A stretch of 56,979 bases of DNA from Actinomycetota bacterium (GTDB lineage: Bacteria > Actinomycetota > Actinomycetes > S36-B12): contig JAFMCH010000006.1 of the NCBI GenBank assembly GCA_017857875.1, forward strand, positions 1 through 56,979, read 5' to 3'. Below, piece by piece: positions 53,255-56,979 of the stretch; the first letter of the stretch is position 1; every line of letters starts with the position of its first letter. The notes under the pieces are model-generated. The model was not told the DNA's origin. It searched no databases and saw only the letters and a list, made by a program, of their open reading frames with translations. The translations under genes and the position numbers were made by a program.

Positions 53255-53710
53255 CTAGAACGGAGGCGATGCCTCGGCTGATGCCTCCGTGATGGCTCGT
53301 TCCTCCTGGCGCTCCACTGCCGCCGACTTCACGCTCGATGCGGGGCGCAATTGCGTCGCGACTCTAGCCAAGTTTATTCCAATCGCTGTGGCATCTATTT
53401 GGTAGTAGGTGACCTTGCGAGCACTCGCCGTAGATTGGCTGTCTTGGTCGGGTGAGGAGGATGTCAGACGGCCGGTGACCAACACTGGCATTCCCTTCTC
53501 CAGAGATTCAACAGCGTTTTCAGCCATGGTTCGCCAACACACGACGTCCATGAAGGTCGTTTCGCCATCGACCCACCCGCCCTTTGCCTCTTGATAGCGC
53601 CGCGGGGTGTGTGCAATACGGAACGTGCAGCGCGAGGGACGATTTTCGCCGCTACTAAATCGAGGATCAAACACAATGTTGCCCGTCATCGTGATCTCAT
53701 TTATTTGCAT
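53255..53710 (-). CDS. Single-stranded DNA-binding protein (second SSB type)
   Basis: 151 aa from ATG (MQINEITMTGNIVFDPRF), with CCAGGAGAG giving correct spacing to this Met rather than the Met two codons earlier; the ORF track start is far upstream. OB fold: CTFRIAHTPRRY, TTFMDVVCWRTMAENAVESLEKGMPVLVTGRL. The C-terminus is short and ends AEASPPF instead of the acidic DDDIPF tip of the main SSB, so it resembles Rv2478c-type accessory SSBs. It may act in competence, repair or recombination. Confidence 0.92.
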   Translation of the reverse strand: MQINEITMTGNIVFDPRFSSGENRPSRCTFRIAHTPRRYQEAKGGWVDGETTFMDVVCWRTMAENAVESLEKGMPVLVTGRLTSSSPDQDSQSTASARKVTYYQIDATAIGINLARVATQLRPASSVKSAAVERQEERAITEASAEASPPF

Positions 53711-53901
53711 ATCCATCTCTCCTGGATTTCGTGAGTCTGGGTGGACCAGTCGAACCGGTCGTGACTCACCCTTTCCCCACCTTTCCCGGGCCGAATAGCC
53801 CTGGGCAGACATGTGTGGGCGGGCTCGTTGTTCATCCGCTGTGGGCAACACCTGCCTACCAACACTTGCCTACATTGATGCGCGGAAGGCCAATTAGGTG
53901 G
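53711..53901. promoter_or_regulatory. ssb-blh divergent intergenic region
   Basis: About 190 bp between divergent starts. It contains the ssb Shine-Dalgarno at the left. TACATT at 53871-53876 could be a -10 for blh; it would give a leader of about 20 nt with GGAAGG before the ATG. No other feature was recognised. Confidence 0.3.
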
Positions 53902-54897
53902 ATGATCAAGCCTGTGACCACTGTTCGGGCACCGGCGCTGCCCGCCCAGGCCATATCCAACGCTGCACGTCAGGTGCTGTGGCTTGGCCCGATCGGTGCT
54001 GGTGTTGCACTTTTGATCGCGATTATCGGTCGCGTCCCCTCCTCCAGTGTGGACGTGCCCTTATGGGTGGTGACGATCGCCGCCATAGCGCTGGCGATTG
54101 GTATTCCCCACGGCGCCGTCGACCATTTGATTCTTGGCAGTCGACTTTCCCGGCAGCGCTTGTTCTGGCTCGGACTCGCCTACCTACTCATCGCTACAGC
54201 GGCCACGGTCGCAATCTTGATCGCTCCCGCACCAGCATTGCTGGTGGTTGTCGCCATGACCGTCTGGCACTTCGGTAGCGGCGATATTGAAGCGTGGCGA
54301 ACACTGACCAATGACCCTGGCAAACCTGTCGGCTGGCAACGGGTTCTGTTGATCATTGCAGCGGGTGGCGCCCCCGTCGTCTTGCCACTCACTTCACCGG
54401 CTGCGCTAGCGACCCTCAATACATTGAATTCCGAACTTGGAGCACTCTGGAGCGCCCCTGCGACAACGGTCGTGCGCATTGCCGTCCTCATTGCCGTGGT
54501 TCTGGCCGTAGTGCTCCTCCTCCACACCCAGCGACCGTGGGCGGCGATTCAAATCATGATCCTGGCCGCACTCGGAATATTTGCCGCACCACTGCTTGCC
54601 TTCGCTATGTACTTCGGCGTGTGGCACGCACTACGACACACGGCTCGTTTGGCATTTCTCCGCAACGGCACGGTGACCTGGCGCGGCATTGGTCAGGTCA
54701 CGGCTGCAGGGTTACCTGCGCTCGTCGGGTCAATGATCGTTGTGGCCGTGGTGCTGGCCTTCGGTGGCGGTATCGACCGCGCTGCAGCGTGGCTCTGGAT
54801 TGGCCTAGCAATCGTGTGGGGTCTGACCGTGCCGCACATGGCGCTGGTGGAGAGATTCGACCGCGACCAAACGCGCGAGCCTGCAGTGCCACAATGA
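53902..54897 (+). CDS. blh: Brp/Blh family beta-carotene 15,15'-dioxygenase
   Basis: 331 aa from ATG (MIKPVTTVRAPALPAQA), placed just before the first helix; GTG or ATG codons nearby are possible and the ORF track adds 57 unlikely residues. About eight to nine helices. The histidines of the family are visible: GIPHGAVDHLI, MTVWHFGSGDIEAW, MYFGVWHALRHTARL and TVPHMALVERFDRD. The enzyme splits beta-carotene into two retinal molecules, normally to supply a microbial rhodopsin. No rhodopsin or carotenoid gene is in the window, so its partner must be elsewhere. Confidence 0.9.
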   Translation: MIKPVTTVRAPALPAQAISNAARQVLWLGPIGAGVALLIAIIGRVPSSSVDVPLWVVTIAAIALAIGIPHGAVDHLILGSRLSRQRLFWLGLAYLLIATAATVAILIAPAPALLVVVAMTVWHFGSGDIEAWRTLTNDPGKPVGWQRVLLIIAAGGAPVVLPLTSPAALATLNTLNSELGALWSAPATTVVRIAVLIAVVLAVVLLLHTQRPWAAIQIMILAALGIFAAPLLAFAMYFGVWHALRHTARLAFLRNGTVTWRGIGQVTAAGLPALVGSMIVVAVVLAFGGGIDRAAAWLWIGLAIVWGLTVPHMALVERFDRDQTREPAVPQ

Positions 54898-54922
54898 GGT
54901 CGCCTGAAACCTTCGGGCATCA

Positions 54923-54995
54923 GCGCCCGTAGCTCAACGGATAGAGCAACCGGTTTCTACCCGGTCGGTTGGGGGTTCGAGTCCCTCCGGGCGCA
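54923..54995 (+). tRNA. tRNA-Arg (TCT)
   Basis: 73 nt: acceptor GCGCCCG/CGGGCGC, discriminator A, D arm GCTC-AACGGATA-GAGC, anticodon stem ACCGG/CCGGT around TTTCTAC (anticodon TCT), T arm GGGGG-TTCGAGT-CCCTC (one G-T). CCA is not encoded. It lies 25 bp after blh and 51 bp from the end of the convergent ATPase gene. Confidence 0.97.
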
Positions 54996-55046
54996 CGTTT
55001 TCCGCGTAAATTTCGCAACTTCAGCGGGGTCTTGGACACGCAGCGT

Positions 55047-56979
55047 TCAGCGCGCCCCCGACCTACTGCGTCCGCGCAGAACATCCCACCGCTTCACCGC
55101 CGCGGCCACGAAATAGACCAGGGGCGCGACGGCAATGACGGGCAGCCAGGCAGAACCACCCAAAGGTGCGGTGTCAAAAACCGCATTCATCACGGGTACG
55201 TAGGTCAAGGCAAGTTGCAGCGCGATCATCGCCGCCACACCGACCCAGATCCATCGATTACTGAAGTAGCCCACGCTGGCCACGGAACCCCGAAGCGATC
55301 TGCAGGCAAAGAGGTAGGCGATCTCCATCGCCACCAGAGCATTGACAGCAATCGTGCGTGACTCCGACGTACCCGCGCCAAACTCAACAGCAATGAGGAA
55401 GACCCCGTAGGTCCCGACCAGCATGGCCGTGCCCACCACAATGAGACGTGCCAGCAGCCCACCTGTGACAAGTTGCTGGCGAGGTGGCCTTGGGGGCCTC
55501 GTCATGATGTCGGGCTCGGCCGGCTCGAAGGCGAGCATCATCCCAAGAGCTAAGGCAGTCGTCATGTTGATCCACAGGATTTGTATCGGCAGGATCGGCA
55601 GCATCGCGCCGAGGATGACCGCCACGAGGACGATGAGGCCTTCAGCAAGATTGGTGGGCAGCGTCCAGGCAATGAACTTTCTGAGGTTGTCGTAGACGGT
55701 GCGCCCCTCTTCGACCGCCGCCTCGATGGTCGCGAAGTCGTCGTCGACCAACACCATGTCCGCCGTCTCCTTGGCCACATCGGTGCCTCCCTGGCCCATG
55801 GCAATGCCGATGTCGGCTTGCTTGAGGGCCGGAGCGTCGTTGACTCCATCGCCGGTCATCGCGACGACATGACCCTCCGCCTGCAGCGCGCGCACGATCC
55901 CCAGCTTCTGCTCGGCGGTCACTCTCGCGAAGACATGACTGCCCAGGATCTTCGTGACAGTCTCAGACTGCGGTACTTCCGCGAGCTGGCCCCCGCTGAC
56001 TACTTCTAGAGAGTCACCGCCGAGCCCCACCTGCGTCGCGATGGCGCGCGCGGTGCGCATGTGATCGCCGGTGATCATCTTCACGTCGATACCCGCCGTG
56101 CGACAAGCGGCTACTGCCGCGAGCGCATCCGCTCGAGGAGGATCCTGAAGTGCCTGCAGTCCAAGAAATCGCAGTGACGTAGCCCGTAACGATGCGAGTG
56201 CCAACTGGAAGTCCCCGGGCACGCCGACCCCGGCGAAGGCCATGACGCGCAGCGCCTGATCTCCCGCTTCCTCGGCCGCCGCCGTGACTCGCTGCACCTC
56301 CTGTTCGCTCATGTCGCATAGCGCAACGACCTCTTCGACGGCGCCCTTGACCACGACGAAGGCTGTGTCGGCGCCGGTCGTGTGGAGCGTCGCCATGAGC
56401 CTGAGCTCTGATGCGAATGGGATCTCCTGGGTCCTCAGCATGCCGACCGCCTGCGCAACGGCATCGGGAGCCGCTCGATGGGCGGCGGCAAGGAGTGCGA
56501 TCTCGGTCGGATCGCCGACATTGTCGTCCCGATGATCGACGCCTGATCCAACGCTCGCGTCATTGCACAGGACGCCTGCAAGGAGGCACTCCCTCACTGC
56601 GGCCGGCACCGGAGAGGGTCCGATTGGCCACCAGCGCCCAGTCGCGTAGGCGGACTGGACGGTCATTTGGTTTTCGGTCAGCGTGCCCGTCTTATCCGTG
56701 CAGATCACGGTGACGCTGCCCAGAGTTTCCACTGCCGGGAGTCGGCGGATGATGGTTCGACGTCGAGCCATGCGCGCCACTCCGATAGCCAGAGTGATCG
56801 TCATGACGGCCGGCAGTCCCTCGGGGATCGCCCCAACGGCGAGTGCCACCGCTGCAGTCACCATGTAGGAGATCGACTCGCCGCGAATGAGCCCGATGAC
56901 GAAGGTCACCGCAGCCAGGCCGAGGATCGCCAAGGTGATCAGTTTGCTGAAGCTGGCCAGCTTGCGTGTCAGCGGCGTA
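55047..56979 (-). CDS. P-type cation ATPase, CtpF-like (partial, N-terminus beyond window)
   Basis: The frame is open to the right edge; the ORF track start (TTG) is only an internal codon, because TPLTRKLASFSKL precedes it without a stop. 644 residues are visible. Motifs: PEGLPAVMT in M4, phosphorylation site CTDKTGTLTENQMTV, TGDGVNDAPALKQADIGIAMG, then a C-terminal membrane block with LWINMTTALALGMMLAFEP and CRSLRGSV. That C-terminal block closely resembles M. tuberculosis CtpF as I recall it, a P2A-like pump proposed to expel calcium. The N-terminal actuator domain is off-window. Confidence 0.93.
   Translation of the reverse strand, partial: TPLTRKLASFSKLITLAILGLAAVTFVIGLIRGESISYMVTAAVALAVGAIPEGLPAVMTITLAIGVARMARRRTIIRRLPAVETLGSVTVICTDKTGTLTENQMTVQSAYATGRWWPIGPSPVPAAVRECLLAGVLCNDASVGSGVDHRDDNVGDPTEIALLAAAHRAAPDAVAQAVGMLRTQEIPFASELRLMATLHTTGADTAFVVVKGAVEEVVALCDMSEQEVQRVTAAAEEAGDQALRVMAFAGVGVPGDFQLALASLRATSLRFLGLQALQDPPRADALAAVAACRTAGIDVKMITGDHMRTARAIATQVGLGGDSLEVVSGGQLAEVPQSETVTKILGSHVFARVTAEQKLGIVRALQAEGHVVAMTGDGVNDAPALKQADIGIAMGQGGTDVAKETADMVLVDDDFATIEAAVEEGRTVYDNLRKFIAWTLPTNLAEGLIVLVAVILGAMLPILPIQILWINMTTALALGMMLAFEPAEPDIMTRPPRPPRQQLVTGGLLARLIVVGTAMLVGTYGVFLIAVEFGAGTSESRTIAVNALVAMEIAYLFACRSLRGSVASVGYFSNRWIWVGVAAMIALQLALTYVPVMNAVFDTAPLGGSAWLPVIAVAPLVYFVAAAVKRWDVLRGRSRSGAR

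Noticed and set aside
53262-53290. Terminator-like stem GGAGGC...GCCTCC at the ssb end
   Set aside because: Only 6 bp with a 15-nt loop inside coding sequence, and no T-run; judged a chance match.

Overview
The window is a contiguous chromosomal stretch of a Gram-positive, high-GC actinobacterium (about 58-60 % GC by eye). Evidence for this: Mycobacterium-type ClpP1/ClpP2, an RNase E with a long N-terminal extension, an Obg-rpmA-rplU block, GlbO-type globin, a mycothiol-linked DsbA-like protein, DUF3159/DUF4233/DUF5130 proteins, and gene order that (from memory) follows Mycobacterium tuberculosis Rv2419c to Rv2478c. Unlike mycobacteria it has mreB-mreC-mreD-mrdA-rodA, so it is probably a lateral-wall-growing rod. 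It also has a Brp/Blh beta-carotene dioxygenase, which makes retinal; this suggests, without proving, an aquatic rhodopsin-bearing actinomycete.

Layout. 1-6890 (minus): cofactor, ribosome and proline block: a partial histidine phosphatase, rsfS, an LCP-like lipoprotein, nadD, a small membrane protein, proA, proB, obgE, rpmA and rplU, mostly with 1-4 bp overlaps. 7001-18374 (minus): rne, two radical-SAM-linked genes, and the rodA-mrdA-mreDCB shape and elongasome cluster. 18474-22199 (minus): an alpha/beta hydrolase, ndk, a DUF4233 protein and folC. 22260-24815 (plus): valS, divergent from folC. 24823-29071 (minus): clpX, clpP2, clpP1 and tig, the proteostasis block. 29136-29589: tRNA-Pro, tRNA-Gly and a 114-bp tandem repeat that carries the 3' end of the tRNA-Gly gene. 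29610-38324: short, mixed-strand units: a ZIP-like membrane protein, LysE, an HSL-type hydrolase, VKOR, a DUF3159 protein, a Nei-type glycosylase, a DsbA-like protein, pepN, a DUF5130 protein and a small membrane protein. 38334-50414: malQ, an AraC-MGMT fusion, EamA, a prolyl oligopeptidase, MscS, an SDR-DUF2867 protein, an ABC1 kinase, GlbO and a GH13 glucosidase. 50421-54897: an Rv2474c-like protein, a thioesterase, ettA, ssb and blh. 54923-56979: tRNA-Arg, then a CtpF-like P-type ATPase cut by the window edge.

Expression. Two start types can be told apart. Genes inside operons, and some operon heads, have Shine-Dalgarno sequences or stop/start overlaps. At least sixteen genes, mostly those heading their own units, instead have a -10-like hexamer (TANNNT, or CA-type NANNNT) ending 6-8 nt before the start codon and no well-placed Shine-Dalgarno sequence. 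That is what leaderless mRNAs look like, and I used it to choose several starts over the longer ORF-track versions.

Most of the window is conserved housekeeping sequence, with no integrase, transposase, CRISPR array or defence system recognised. The least explained structure is the double-hairpin 114-bp tandem repeat abutting tRNA-Gly. Other points of interest are blh outside any visible carotenoid or rhodopsin cluster and several operator-like repeats ahead of mrdA, clpX, clpP1 and ndk.
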